Counted from the stretch's first letter, positions 1 to 8,768 are shown. The stretch: DNA of 13,263 nucleotides from Dictyocoela muelleri (GCA_016256075.1 SDVU01000451.1:1-13263), one strand, 5' to 3'. A program made the numbers and translations. Notes: generated from the letters alone by a model not told the origin.

Positions 1-293
1 TGACAATGAAGCAGAAGGGACTCTCCTAGGTGTGGGGATGAGTGCGGCGACGCATCTCGGCAAAAAGTAGTGATAAAATAAATATCATGAAAAAAAAACT
101 CTAATTACCTGTATCCTGCTGAGTAATTGATAAAAAAAAATCGCGTATACAGCTGGGCTTCTGGGTAGCTTAGGAAGTGACGTATTATTTGAACACCAGG
201 AACCAAAGGTCAAAAGACTATGGTTGGAGACAACTCTTCGGGTTGGCAGCTATGGATGTTGTCAGCATGTAATATATAAATATATATAAATAT
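1..293. other. GC-richer island with small hairpins and A/T tail, unidentified
   Basis: This stretch is visibly richer in G and C than everything after it and stops abruptly in an A/T tail (about 271-293, TATAAATA-like units). It contains a hairpin at 40-58 (GAG-TGCG, GCGA loop, CGCA-CTC with one bulged T) and one at 223-234 (GTTG, GAGA loop, CAAC); both loops fit the GNRA pattern of structured RNAs. One frame (2-67) is open from the window edge for about 22 codons and then meets two stops. A short frame ending at 276 reads MVGDNSSGWQLWMLSACNI after the ATG at 220. I do not recognise either peptide. Candidates are the 3' end of a LINE (short tandem A/T tail), a structured RNA piece, or sequence of foreign origin. 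None can be chosen from the sequence alone. Confidence 0.4.
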
Positions 294-462
294 TTTTTTA
301 AAAAAAATTCTTTACTTTGTGTGTAAAAAATATTAAAAAAACAGTTTTATTAATTTAATAAATTTTTAACTTGATAAAACATAAAATGTAAATTTAAATG
401 TTGGTGGATTAAAATTTTAAATTTGTTTATTTAAATTTATTATTTCAAAAAAGAATCATTGT

Positions 463-1894
463 TCAATTCAATTTAAAATCATAAATTATTGCAATAGCTT
501 TTAGAAAAAGAAGCTCATAATATTCATCAAATTTAGTGTAAACACTTTTTAATTTTTCCATTTTAATTTCATTCATCTTTTATCTTTTTTTATTATTTTG
601 TAAACAAATTTTCTCATCAATTTCTTTATCTTGGATATGATCTTGAGTACGTAATAAAATTATAAGTTTTGCTAAGTTAGAATGTTTATCCTTTAAAAGA
701 CCATTTAAAGATCGATTAAACCCTTCGCATATATTTGTAGTTATAGGTATATTTTTAAGCACTCGTATATGGCAGTTCCTTTCATAAAGATATTTAATAT
801 CCCCGTTAATAAAATCATTTTTAAAATACATTAATAAGTCTAGTTGATTTTTGGCGCTATATACATTTCGATATTTATATTCATACTTTTCACAAATTTC
901 TTGTATTTTACTCTTAGCGACAAACTCCATGGCTACATCATTTTTATAATCATTCGAAAATGATTATCTTCTTTATAAAATGACACAAGTTGTTTTTTTT
1001 GTATTCTTCGCTATATCATCTGTGAGAAATGAAATAAACAATTATTAATTTTGCTAGATGTAAAAACTAATTTATATGCATGATGACAAATATTTCGAAA
1101 TCAACTATAAAAAATCAGGTGAATAATTTTTACTATTTTTTTAATTAGCGTGAAATTTTGTTATATGTACTTATAGATTTATCAGGCAATAAACCATATA
1201 ACATGGAGAAAAAAAAGAATTTAAAACTTGACCATATATAATGTAAATTTGCTGAAAATCTTGTGAGGACATTTTAAAAGTTCCATCACCAAGCTAAATT
1301 GTTGAATTTTGCAAATATCCATTTTTTCATTTATAAAAATGAGAATTCTATTTTTAAGCCGATTTCTTAGAGCATATTGTAAAAATCTTTTTTCATTAAT
1401 AGTTTTTTTTTAATTTCACCAGGAATATCGTCAGTGTTATCAAAATTATTTATTTTTAAGCTTCTTACACGCACAATGTTTCTTTTCAATGTTCTTTTAA
1501 GAGAAAAACGATTTATTTGTAATCCAAATTTTTAAAAACGCTTGATAATATTAATGAATCATTTAAAAAACTTGCTTTTGCTAATGATTTTATTTTATCA
1601 TCCCGATCTTCCTTTTATTTCAATATTTGAAAGTGGTATGCACGTATGTTCATAATCATCATTATGAATTATCCGGTCTCCTTCGATAATTAATTTACCT
1701 CTGCTTTTCTTTTTTTGAACACCTCCATCTTTTAATAACACCATAGAAAGATCTTAAAATAAAATAGTAACTGTTATATATTAAAGAATCTTTATCCTTT
1801 TATGTTTTTAAAAATATCAATTTTTTGTTTTCAAAATTTTCATCAAACATGAGGGGCTTTTTAAATTCTCCCTTTTTTCTGTTATTTTTGGCAT
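463..1894 (-). pseudogene. MULE transposase with FLYWCH finger, degenerate (MULE 1)
   Basis: This is a Mutator-like DNA transposon transposase, recognisable along its whole length but split over several frames. Reading down the minus strand, a possible start ATG lies at 1894-1892. A FLYWCH-type DNA-binding finger follows at about 1800-1640: a WRCSKK motif, then SRGKLIIEGD and a His-containing end. A basic linker leads into the catalytic domain, with a GDGTFK motif (Asp codon 1285-1287), a VDFE motif (second Asp 1100-1102) and CLFHFSQ (about 1040-1022). The last part is an uninterrupted frame (930-580) with the typical TTNICEGFNRSLN segment. The frame continues past an in-frame stop at 580-582 to a natural-looking end at 463. 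At least eight frameshifts or stops are present; one TAG replaces the conserved Trp after FHFSQ (family: FSQ-x-IWR). It cannot encode an active enzyme. Its C-terminus resembles that of MULE 2 (DEY-x-x-L-x-FL). I found no terminal repeats. Confidence 0.82.
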
Positions 1895-2388
1895 TTTGGG
1901 GCTTTTTAGACGTAGCCTTTTGTTGAAAAAATAATAAATATTTGATAAAAAAGGTAAATTAATAAAGATAAAAGCATTTATTTCGAACCTAAGAAAATTA
2001 CTTCCAAAGAAACTAAAAAAAAGACATTATTATAAATACTGCTATTCGATTGATAAGACCCCTTCTACAACTCCTATAATGTGTGATATGTATATGTGCA
2101 TTTGAGTATATCACCACGTTTTTATTCCTATCATTCATTTCACAAAGAGGATTCTTCCGATTCTGATGAATAAAGCTCTTAATGATTACTTTTATCGTTT
2201 TATATTCATTTATATTTCAACGTAATTTTTTTTATTTAAAAATTTTTAACTTTTTAAATTCATTATTATTTTAATACCCCCAATAATTTTTTCTTGAAAA
2301 TCGTTTAAGGGGTAAAATGAAAATACACATGAGAAAAAATCCCCCAATTTACGTTTTTATTTATATTTAAAAATCAAAAATCATTTAA
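1895..2388. other. A/T-rich spacer without a gene
   Basis: No open frame of note and no recognisable protein relic was found here on either strand. There are two weak inverted repeats. One is GTGATAT (2083-2089) facing ATATCAC (2108-2114). The other is TACCCC (2275-2280) facing GGGGTA (2309-2314). Either could be an eroded transposon end or chance; there is no second copy to decide. Confidence 0.4.
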
Positions 2389-2832
2389 AAATTCGATTTC
2401 CGCTTATATCAAGTCGATATCTATTCAAATCATATTAATTATCATTCTTGAAAACTTTTTAGGTTTAATACTTTGTCATTTAAGGTAAATAATGGTTTTA
2501 TATTAAAATATTTTAAACTTATACATAGATGAAAAAGCATCTATAAAAAAATAAATAAAAGATACATTGTAAAATTCTGTTTTAAATAATGATAAAAGAC
2601 ATTTGATTATAATTTTAAAAAGATATAATATCATATCGAAGAGAATAATATCTGAAAATTAAAATTAAACGTGTCATTCTATCGTTTTTTTTACATAATT
2701 AGACTCTCAAAAGATAATCAAAAAAAGATAAAAAATATGTTTTTGAAAGATCACGACCTGATATTGGCGGAAATCGAGTTTATAAGAAATGAGCAAATTA
2801 AATCTTTTCTTATAAACTCGATTTCCACCAAT
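2389..2832. mobile_element. Possible non-autonomous hairpin-ended DNA element
   Basis: Positions 2389-2442 match the reverse complement of 2727-2780 closely (shared blocks TCGATTTCCGC, ATATCA, GTCG, ATCT, TCAAA, CATATT), forming diverged inverted repeats about 390 bp apart. At the right end the repeat is followed by a second arm, making a strong hairpin (2763-2832); at the left end the matching half is not recognisable. Inverted repeats joined to a terminal hairpin are the same layout as the Merlin ends elsewhere in this window, so a non-autonomous relative is possible. A GTG-started 93-codon frame (2671-2952) crosses the hairpin and has no recognisable domain; I regard it as chance. I could not find a convincing target-site duplication. 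Confidence 0.45.
2763..2832. repeat. Long hairpin, 27-bp arms
   Basis: The left arm 2763-2789 pairs with the right arm 2806-2832 at 26 of 27 positions (one C/T difference in ATTGGCGG versus ATTGGTGG). The loop is 16 nt. The near identity of the arms in otherwise decayed DNA implies recent origin or continued homogenisation. Confidence 0.9.
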
Positions 2833-3244
2833 AAAAGCTCGAGATATATCACAAAAATTATTATCATTTTTGATTACCCTTTATGGTTCAATTCTTGGTC
2901 AGCTTGGGGACTCTGTCCAATTTTTATTAAAACTTTTTTTTGTATATTTTGAACTTAAAAATAATTTTAATTGCGTCAAATTTTTGTATAATCATTTTTT
3001 TCAGAAATTAAATTTGTTCTAAAATAAATATTGTCAAAATAAATTGATATGAAATCTGCTTCCTACGGTTTAATATATAATATATGTTTTTGCCATAATA
3101 ATCTTTTCATAAGTCTTGATATAGAATTTGATCTCAAATTATATTCTCTTTTATATGTTTACACATCTTCTAGAAGACGTATTTTAGGATCATATAAATT
3201 CCGAGTTATTAACTTTGGATACTACTTAAAAAATTTGATCTAAT
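2833..3244. other. A/T-rich stretch, no supported gene
   Basis: Short open frames exist on both strands (for example 3049-3243 plus), but none shows a domain or a plausible gene structure. On the minus strand, around 3160-3055, a Lys/Arg-rich frame containing YNLRSNSISRL looks protein-like. It lies just downstream of the integrase fossil, so it could be further retroelement debris. I cannot identify it. Confidence 0.3.
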
Positions 3245-3283
3245 CCTCGAGTAAAATGAATGCCTTCATTCCTTTACTCGGTT
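3245..3283. repeat. Small interrupted hairpin
   Basis: CGAGTAAA (3248-3255) faces TTTACTCG (3273-3280), and TGAA (3257-3260) faces TTCA (3265-3268), with a 4-nt loop and a small internal bulge. It could be an eroded transposon-end hairpin like others in the window; no partner copy was found. Confidence 0.7.
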
Positions 3284-3299
3284 TTAATTATTTTTATGA

Positions 3300-3766
3300 T
3301 GGAAAAGAACTTTGTCAATTTATTTATCTAAACAAATTCATTAAAATTAAAAAAACATCACAATCTTGACTTGAAAGTTGTTAAACATTTCAATTTAGAC
3401 TTGATATTGTGGAAGAGAGGGTATTATATGAGAGTAAATATATTTAAGTTATCTAAAAGTAAGGTAAATTTCTTGATTTTAAATTCACTGCCATTATCAT
3501 CATGAAATATTGACCGGGTACATTTTAAACATATATAAAGTTGTAAAATTTTAGAAAGTGAAGATGGATTTTTTCTTTAACTGGAATAACACCTTTTTTT
3601 ATGGAGGAATCAACTATTGCAAAAACATATCTTTAATTCAAAACATGTTCCGAATATATACTCAAATCAATACTAGCGACTATTATTTTCTCACATTGAA
3701 AATTTGGTATTAAGGGTGATATACTGTCTATTATAACAGTGATTTTCTCTTAAACAATTTATAGCT
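3300..3766 (-). pseudogene. Retroelement integrase core fossil (copy 1)
   Basis: On the minus strand this stretch shows traces of a retroviral-type DDE integrase core: a region with an Asp in a YVFAIVDSS context, followed by a DNGSEF motif near 3500, the usual signature around the second catalytic Asp. The upstream edge (3718-3763) also occurs at 5251-5297. It is a broken fossil with several interruptions. The most likely source is a Ty3/gypsy LTR element, although a related integrase-bearing element cannot be excluded. No LTRs are visible nearby. Confidence 0.55.
3718..3763. repeat. Diverged direct repeat, copy 1
   Basis: GATATACTGT, then a variable middle, then ATTTTCTCTTAAACAATTTA recurs at 5251-5297 in the same orientation, with a one-base length difference. 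It lies at the same place relative to both integrase fossils, so it most likely marks two copies of one retroelement family. Confidence 0.8.
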
Positions 3767-4190
3767 AGACCTATTTTTCACATTATGTGAAAAACGAGCC
3801 AAAGACATTTGAAGACAAAAATAAACACTTTTATCAAACTAATAATTACCCGAAAGTTTTCAACAGTAATTTTGATACGTTTATTAATCCTAATAAAACA
3901 CATTTTCACTTTTTTAAATGATTAAAAATATGAACAATTCATAGTTGAAAATAATATCTACATGTCATTATATATAAATGCTTTAAAATTGTCGATCCTG
4001 ATAATAAATTGACTTATTGATAAAAAGTTCTTGGTAGTATCAATTTTTGGTGCAAGGCTATAAAAAAGCCTACCGCCAAGGTAGGGGTACATGAGGAATT
4101 AAAAAAAATCAAATTTTTTAAAATTTAGTTTTAATTAAAAATACGACTATTTCAAACATTTTTTGCCTATTTTTTCAAATTCATAATTTT

Positions 4191-5046
4191 TTATATTGTA
4201 ATATCTCATACAAATTCATTTAAAAAGTGATTAATATATAATTTTTTAGTTCCTAATTTCTTTGTTTCTTCATATTTCAGTTGAGATTAGATGTTCTCAA
4301 TATTATTTGTGTGAAATCTCTTTTTATTTTTGAATCCAATATTATGTAAAACTATTTCATGGTTGCACATCGCATTTTTAACCGCTTGTGGATAAGAAGA
4401 ATATCCATAAGTTATTATAAGAGATCCTATTCTAACATGATCGAATATCAATTTTGTCATTGTAGTTATCTTTGTGTCTTTTACTATTTCAATTATCATA
4501 TCTCCACTTACTTCTTCAATTTTTTCAACTATCCATGTGCTACCAGGTGTATTGTCACACATATTTGATGGCGAAAATATCAATTTTCCTTTATAAATAA
4601 CCGTTTCATCAATTTGGACTGCATATTGTTTGCCCAACACCTTTTTCCTATATGTTTCATTTTTTGGAATAAAAAATTCATTGCAGTTGTCTTTTATCTT
4701 CTGCAAACTCCTTTTAGAAATACTGCAATCATTCAATATTCTTTTCTCATAATCTCTGCAAAGTATTTCATAAATTGCAAGAAAATAAGAGTTTAAGGGT
4801 ATTTTAGAAGTTAATAGAAGATTGCCAAAGAGAAATGGTTTTCTTACATGGCATTTTTTGATGTGCATCTATATGCCAAATTGTTAGAATAAATAGCAGC
4901 AGATGCAATTTTCATTATACCGCCGCATTTATCACATTTTTTTCGGCATCAATCAATTCATGCTCCTTTAAAAGATTTAACGAAGTTTTTTGTGATAAAA
5001 AAATTTTGTGTGTTGTTTTATCTGGCAAATTCCAAATGTTTTTCAT
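4191..5046 (-). pseudogene. Merlin A transposase (DDE, ISXO2-like), inactivated
   Basis: This transposase would cut and paste the surrounding element. A start ATG lies at 5046-5044. A zinc ribbon follows (CDKC, then YRC and, across a frameshift, KKCHVRK), and then the catalytic domain in an open frame at 4868-4287. In that 193-codon frame the first Asp is present (VQIDET, residue 87). The second catalytic position is Tyr (ITYGYSSY, residue 154, where the family has SD-x-x-x-AY), and the acidic third position is kept (HTNNIEN, residue 191). The frame then stops at 4287-4289, where the family has Trp (NIE-x-x-W). It continues in phase through SQLKYEETKK and FLNEF to another stop (4206-4208), again at a conserved Trp position, and ends at 4191. 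Two frameshifts lie in the zinc-ribbon region. The ISXO2-like domain assignment is firm; loss of activity is clear from the missing Asp and the stops. Confidence 0.88.
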
Positions 5047-5066
5047 GGGTATATTTTATTTTTCTT

Positions 5067-5111
5067 AAGGCTGTAAAACAGCCCACACAAGGTGGGCTGT
5101 TTTACAGCCTT
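5067..5111. repeat. Perfect hairpin inside the right end of Merlin A
   Basis: The 20-bp left arm (5067-5086, AAGGCTGTAAAACAGCCCAC) is exactly repeated in reverse complement at 5092-5111, with a 5-nt loop ACAAG. It is GC-richer than its surroundings. The outer arm is part of the terminal inverted repeat, so the hairpin is a built-in part of the transposon end rather than a separate insertion. Confidence 0.95.
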
Positions 5112-5124
5112 GCTTCCAATTTTT

Positions 5125-5560
5125 TTATATTTTGTCGCGTATTTTTATATAAATTAAATTAAAGATTTTTTTATTTAATTTCTAACCCATTTTTTAAAGT
5201 GAAAAATGGACCTAACGATTTTATCAAATGATAAAATATATATTAATTGCGATATACTGTTTTGTATTGCTAGAGATTTTCTCTTAAACAATTTATACAA
5301 TCTTTATCCAAATTTTGAACATCATCTTGAATAATTTTTCAAAAAAACTGACCTCATACTTATATTTTTAGTTAGAAATACTAGCTTATTTTGCATATAA
5401 AATCATTTATTTATTTCTTCTAGCCTCATCTAATCTTAATATCACTGCTTTTAGTATTAAATTTGAAAGCTTGTCAGTTTTATGCTTCAGAGTGACGAAA
5501 CGCTGGTTTTTGGAAATAAAAACTAATACTATATGGATCATAATAAAATAATAGTAATTG
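5125..5560 (-). pseudogene. Retroelement integrase fossil, N-terminal part (copy 2)
   Basis: On the minus strand a DCINC motif (about 5325-5310) fits the Cys pair of an integrase HHCC zinc-binding domain, and further along there is an SLGPFFTLKNG piece (about 5225-5190) like the start of an integrase core (family: D-x-x-GPF). Merlin A cuts it at 5124. A frame upstream (about 5500-5410, LKHKTDKLSNL) may belong to it but is not diagnostic. It is broken in several places. It shares the 5251-5297 repeat with copy 1, so both look like the same Ty3/gypsy-type family. Confidence 0.45.
5251..5297. repeat. Diverged direct repeat, copy 2
   Basis: This is the second copy of the repeat at 3718-3763, lying on the other side of Merlin A. 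The shared block ATTTTCTCTTAAACAATTTA is exact. Confidence 0.8.
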
Positions 5561-5856
5561 ACGTATTACACTGAAGTGCGGCTATATTGAAGGTCGTGTT
5601 ATATAATATTTTTTTTCGCCATTCTTGTCGTCTTCTCAATTAATGGTGCTTACGTGACGTCTTCGATCGTAAATATTAAGCTTATTAAAATTTGAAGATT
5701 GATTATAATCATTGTATTTATTAAAAATCTCCCCTGTAATAAATCTCGTCTCTTTATATAGCTTTTTGTGATTAATTAAAATATATTATATTTTAATTAA
5801 GACGCACTATAAAACTTTCATTTCTTTAATGTAATTTTAGAAATAAATTTGTTTTA
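5561..5856. other. Spacer upstream of MULE 2, with a perfect A/T palindrome
   Basis: No coding relic is recognised. A perfect inverted repeat of 14-bp arms (TTAATTAAAATATA, 5772-5785, and its complement 5787-5800) around a single T lies 56 bp before the first MULE codons. Given the A/T content it may be chance; alternatively it is an outer part of the MULE. Two CG-containing clusters (5650-5672) stand out slightly but have no feature attached. Confidence 0.45.
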
Positions 5857-6291
5857 TGTTAATAATACAACAGTAATAAATTTTAATAGAGAGCAGAAAA
5901 GGTTTTATATCAAGGATATGCCTACAAATTGCATAAAATTTCAGATTTGTAGTATTGGCGATGTGTTAACACTAAATGCTGGGGTTTTTTAAAACCGAAA
6001 ACAGAAGTGAAATTTTTCATTTTATAGCTCATAGTGAGCATAAAAATTATGATAAGCACGAAGCAGAATATAAAAGGCATAATATGTATACGCGTACTTT
6101 AAAACTAATATAAGACATCGAGACATTATATTATCAGAGTTGATTGTAACAGCGCCTCTTTTCGCACAGTAACTGCCCGAAATAAAAATTTCACATAATA
6201 AAATAACTGCTTTAAGAAATCGGAATAATATTAAAATAATTGATGCAAACATACCTGAATCGATTAAAGTTACTTTAAGTAAAGAAATATT
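5857..6291 (+). pseudogene. MULE 2 transposase, 5' part (FLYWCH finger)
   Basis: This is the N-terminal part of a second Mutator-like transposase. The FLYWCH finger is well preserved: LYQGYAYKLHK (about 5901-5934), YWRC with Cys 5962-5964, a second Cys at 5977-5979 (CVNTKC), and after a frameshift a HSEH pair (His 6030-6032 and 6039-6041). The linker LSELIVTAPLFA and then IPESIKVTLSKEI reach the insertion point of Merlin B; IPES-x-x-x-T is the conserved lead-in to the MULE catalytic region. The true start is unclear; the boundary given is approximate. Stops include a TAG just before YWRC and a TAA in the linker. The last eight bases (6284-6291) are repeated at 9188-9195, where the gene resumes. 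The minus-strand frame at 6022-6252 is its shadow. Confidence 0.82.
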
Positions 6292-6298
6292 GGTACTA

Positions 6299-6580
6299 CC
6301 TAGGTCCTGACCATGAAAATTTTTATTTGTAAAAGACGAAACTAAATAATTTTCTAGACATATTTTTGTTTGAAAAAAAGGAAGCGACAGTATTTTTCAG
6401 TAATAAAAATTATAGTGTATTTTTTTATTCTTCCGCGCATCGAAACAAGAAAATATATACACTATAATTATTATTATTATAAAAAATATTTCCATATTCT
6501 TTTTTTAGAGCAAAAATATGCCAAGAAAATTATTTAGTTTCTTTTTTTTAAAAATAAAAATTTTCAGGGTCAGGACCTGG
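6299..6580. repeat. 282-nt palindrome in the left end of Merlin B
   Basis: The two halves are reverse complements over about 75 nt from the outer edge (CCTAGGTCCTGACC, then TGAAAATTTTTA, AACTAAATAATTTTCT and CATATTTTTG), with weaker pairing to the centre near 6440 (ATTATAGTGTAT versus ATACACTATAAT). TA stands at each boundary (6297-6298 and 6581-6582), so a mariner-like miniature element inserted at TA is one alternative. The other is that the palindrome belongs to the Merlin end, because the opposite end carries the same outer arms at the same place. Confidence 0.88.
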
Positions 6581-6744
6581 TAATAATTCAACATCTATTT
6601 AAAAAAAATATAAATTTACCCATATGCTAATCAGAATAAATAGAAGGAAAGAAAAAAAATTTCACGATATTATAAAGTAAAAAGAACATATAATAGAATT
6701 ATTTAAAGTATTCTGAATAATTTCCAAAACTAAAAAAGTTTAAA

Positions 6745-7507
6745 ATGCAAAAAAAACAATTAATAGGCAGAAACAAAAATCTGAAAGGCTTGGTATAGTT
6801 TGTTTTTGCAATTATTGTAAGAAATACACAAGTATTTTGCAAAATTTAGAGTTCTTCGTCCTGAAATTCGATTTAAAAAATATACTAATATTCACATATT
6901 ATTTTTTACACGCGTCCATTTCTAAAATTCACACATTCTTTTTAATTTTGTTCTATCTGAATATTGATATATTGCTTATTGAAGTTATTTAGAAGAAAAA
7001 TAAAAACTTTCATTGATAATAATCCATTAAAAATGGGAGACCCTTTTAAAGAAGTTCAAATTTATGAATGTCATTTGACTAATTTCAAATATGGTAAGGG
7101 TAGAATAAGTAAGGGTAATTTGAATATTTGAAGATATTGATGTAAAAATCAATTTCTGTTATTTGGTTAAACTCAAATCAAGAGATTTCTGGACATTTGT
7201 TCCGATAATTGAAAAAAATGAAAAATATTTATATATAATATCTGATCAGTGGAGAGCATACAACTCATTCTAAGATAAAGGTTATTATAGGGATACATTT
7301 TGTCATAATAAAAATCTTGTATATCTAATTTCAAAAGCCAATACACAAAAAATAGAAAATTTGTGGATGCGTTTAAAGAAAGTATAACATTTGGCTTATG
7401 GTATTAGTTTTGATTCTATTGATGATCATCTGGCTGATTTTATGTTTTTCTGGAATTATAAAAATATGGAATTATCGGATTTCATATCAATTATTTTTAA
7501 TAAATAA
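6745..7507 (+). pseudogene. Merlin B transposase (ISXO2-like DDE), inactivated
   Basis: The order of parts is zinc ribbon (CNYC, Cys codons 6807-6809 and 6816-6818), a hydrophobic stretch up to a stop at 6990-6992, then in another frame MGDPFKEVQIYECHL, where the first catalytic Asp is Tyr (codon 7063-7065; family IDE). The central part crosses frames. The second Asp is intact in SDQWRAY (7244-7246), and the acidic third residue is intact in NTQKIENLW (7355-7357). The C-terminal end ADFMFFWNYKN runs to the stop at 7505-7507. The starting ATG (6745) is a guess because the adjoining frame changes. At least four breaks. It resembles the Merlin C transposase (FMFFWNYKN versus FMFFRNYKN) more than that of Merlin A. 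Confidence 0.82.
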
Positions 7508-7556
7508 TTTGTTATAAATATTTTCTAATTTTGGTTCTTCAAATGTTTTCCACCCC

Positions 7557-7774
7557 TTCTGAAAAACAAAAACGGAAATTTTAAGAGATCTTATTAACAA
7601 ATGATAATAAAAATCTCGTAAAATCTCGAGCTCTACTCATAAGTAAAAAAAAATTTATAATACGAACATATTATAATTTTTTTTCTTATGAGAAGAACTC
7701 GAGGATTAACGAGATTTTTATTATCATTTGTTAATAGTATCTCTTATTATTTCTATTTTTGATGTTTTTTAGAA
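7557..7774. repeat. Palindrome P1, left end of Merlin C
   Basis: Two arms of about 100 nt face each other around a short centre near 7665. The complementary blocks include ATTAACAAATGATAATAAAA, ATCTCG, CTCGAG and CTCATAAG. It is the same family as P2 (8769-9060), sharing AAAAACAAAAA ends, ATTAACRAATGATAA and CTCATAAGTAAAAA. Confidence 0.9.
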
Positions 7775-7911
7775 TGCGCCGGGAAATCGGTACACAAGTT
7801 ACTTTTATATATAAAAAAATAAAAAAAACACCTCATTTTGAAACATATAAATAGGACGCCTGTTCACGAATTTTTTAATTATATTTCACAAAAAGAAAAC
7901 ATATTGAAATT

Positions 7912-8686
7912 ATGCAGGTTCTAGAGGTAATACCAAAGCAAAAGTTTTGTGAAAAGGCAAAAATAAATGAAAATAAAAAAACGACTAAAAATAATTTTTT
8001 CACTCCTTGAAATGCTCTAAATGTAATAGAACAGTTAATATTTTGTCAGATTTTTATCTATAATATAAAAGAACTTCCCTTTTCATTTTATTTAATTTTG
8101 CATTTTATTTTTTTAATAGGAAATTTTTCAGAGCCTCAATATTTTATATGAAACTGTGAAATTGGTGGATATATGTGCAAAAACCAGCTTAAATTATTCA
8201 AGGAAAAAATTATTTTATATGTTAAAGCAAATCTGAGGCCACATTGTAATGTTTTCTAAGAGGTACAAATTGATGAAACTTACTGGGAAAAACAAAAATA
8301 TGAAGTTGGTGATTTAGGAAAACCGGTTTGTGTTTGGGGAGCTGTAGAATATTAAACTGGTTATTGTTATTCCAAGTATTTGAAAATAGAGATGCTTCAA
8401 GTTTGTTACCTCTTATTGGTAAATATATTAAAAAAACATATATAGTTTCGGATAAGTGGTCTGTACACAAAAAAAATCAGGATAAATACACTGATAGTGT
8501 AAATCACAAACATTTTTTCTAAATCAAGTAACTAAAGTCAATACTCAAATGATTTAAAATATTTGACTGCATTCGAAAAAAATAAAAGATCACAGTTGTG
8601 GGATCAATCTTGATACAGAACCTGACTATTTAAATGTTTTTATGTTTTTCAGAAACTATAAAAACATTGATTTTAGGAGTTTTTAA
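7912..8686 (+). pseudogene. Merlin C transposase (ISXO2-like DDE), inactivated
   Basis: An ATG at 7912 opens a Lys-rich leader (MQVLEVIPKQKFCEK) that shifts frame into a zinc ribbon, LKCSKC (Cys 8013-8015 and 8022-8024). The catalytic domain follows: first Asp in VQIDET (8272-8274), the second in VSDKWSVH (8451-8453), and DSVNHKHFF, matching the conserved VNH motif. The third acidic residue has become a stop (TAA 8555-8557, in NTQMI-stop), and the conserved Trp three codons later is TGA (8564-8566). A C-terminal FMFFRNYKNIDF leads to a TAA at 8684-8686. At least five breaks are present. The minus-strand frame at 8222-8470 and the plus frame at 8328-8522 are a shadow and a part of this gene respectively. 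Confidence 0.85.
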
Positions 8687-8768
8687 TGATTATATTAAAT
8701 GGTTTTATTATTTTTATTATTTTTTTGTATTTTTTATTTTTATATATCAAAGTAACTTGTGACCGATT

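Larger units (their letters stand above)
4049..5116 (-). mobile_element. Merlin A, complete-ended Merlin/IS1595-type DNA transposon
   Basis: The two ends are inverted repeats. 4052-4074 and the complement of 5091-5113 share the pattern GCAAGGCTRTAAAAMAGCC plus YACC, 19 of 23 identical. The 8-bp sequence CAATTTTT stands directly outside both ends (4041-4048 and 5117-5124), which fits the 8-bp target duplication known for the Merlin superfamily. The element is 1068 bp and holds one transposase gene (minus). The right terminal repeat is folded into a perfect hairpin (5067-5111). The left one keeps only a partial hairpin (CCTACC/GGTAGG around 4069-4085). It was inserted between pieces of retroelement integrase debris. 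The transposase is dead, so the copy is a relic. The A/T-only duplication could partly be chance, but its position beside matching ends makes that unlikely. Confidence 0.85.

Noticed and set aside
240-270. Similarity of GGTTGGCAGCTATGGATGTT to the small-subunit rRNA segment GCATGG-TGTCGTCAGC
   Set aside because: The likeness is short and the neighbouring conserved rRNA segments are missing on both sides, so an rRNA call is not supported.
2671-2952. 93-codon open frame on the plus strand
   Set aside because: It starts with GTG, crosses the hairpin arms, and shows no domain or sensible composition for a protein.
4359-4796. Two plus-strand frames of 69 and 60 codons
   Set aside because: Both are shadows of the Merlin A transposase on the minus strand.
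5067-5111. Rho-independent terminator
   Set aside because: The stem-loop has a strong stem but belongs to a transposon terminal repeat in a eukaryote-like setting, with no gene ending at it.
6022-6252. 76-codon minus-strand frame with a hydrophobic start
   Set aside because: It lies opposite the FLYWCH and linker part of MULE 2, whose plus-strand motifs (HSEH, IPES) are clearly the real coding trace.
8222-8470. 82-codon minus-strand frame
   Set aside because: It is antisense to the Merlin C catalytic domain, which has the IDET and SDKW motifs on the plus strand.
4206-8566. TGA read as Trp (altered genetic code)
   Set aside because: TAA and TAG occur at Trp positions as well, true Trp positions in Merlin B use TGG, and frameshifts accompany the stops, so decay is the simpler explanation.
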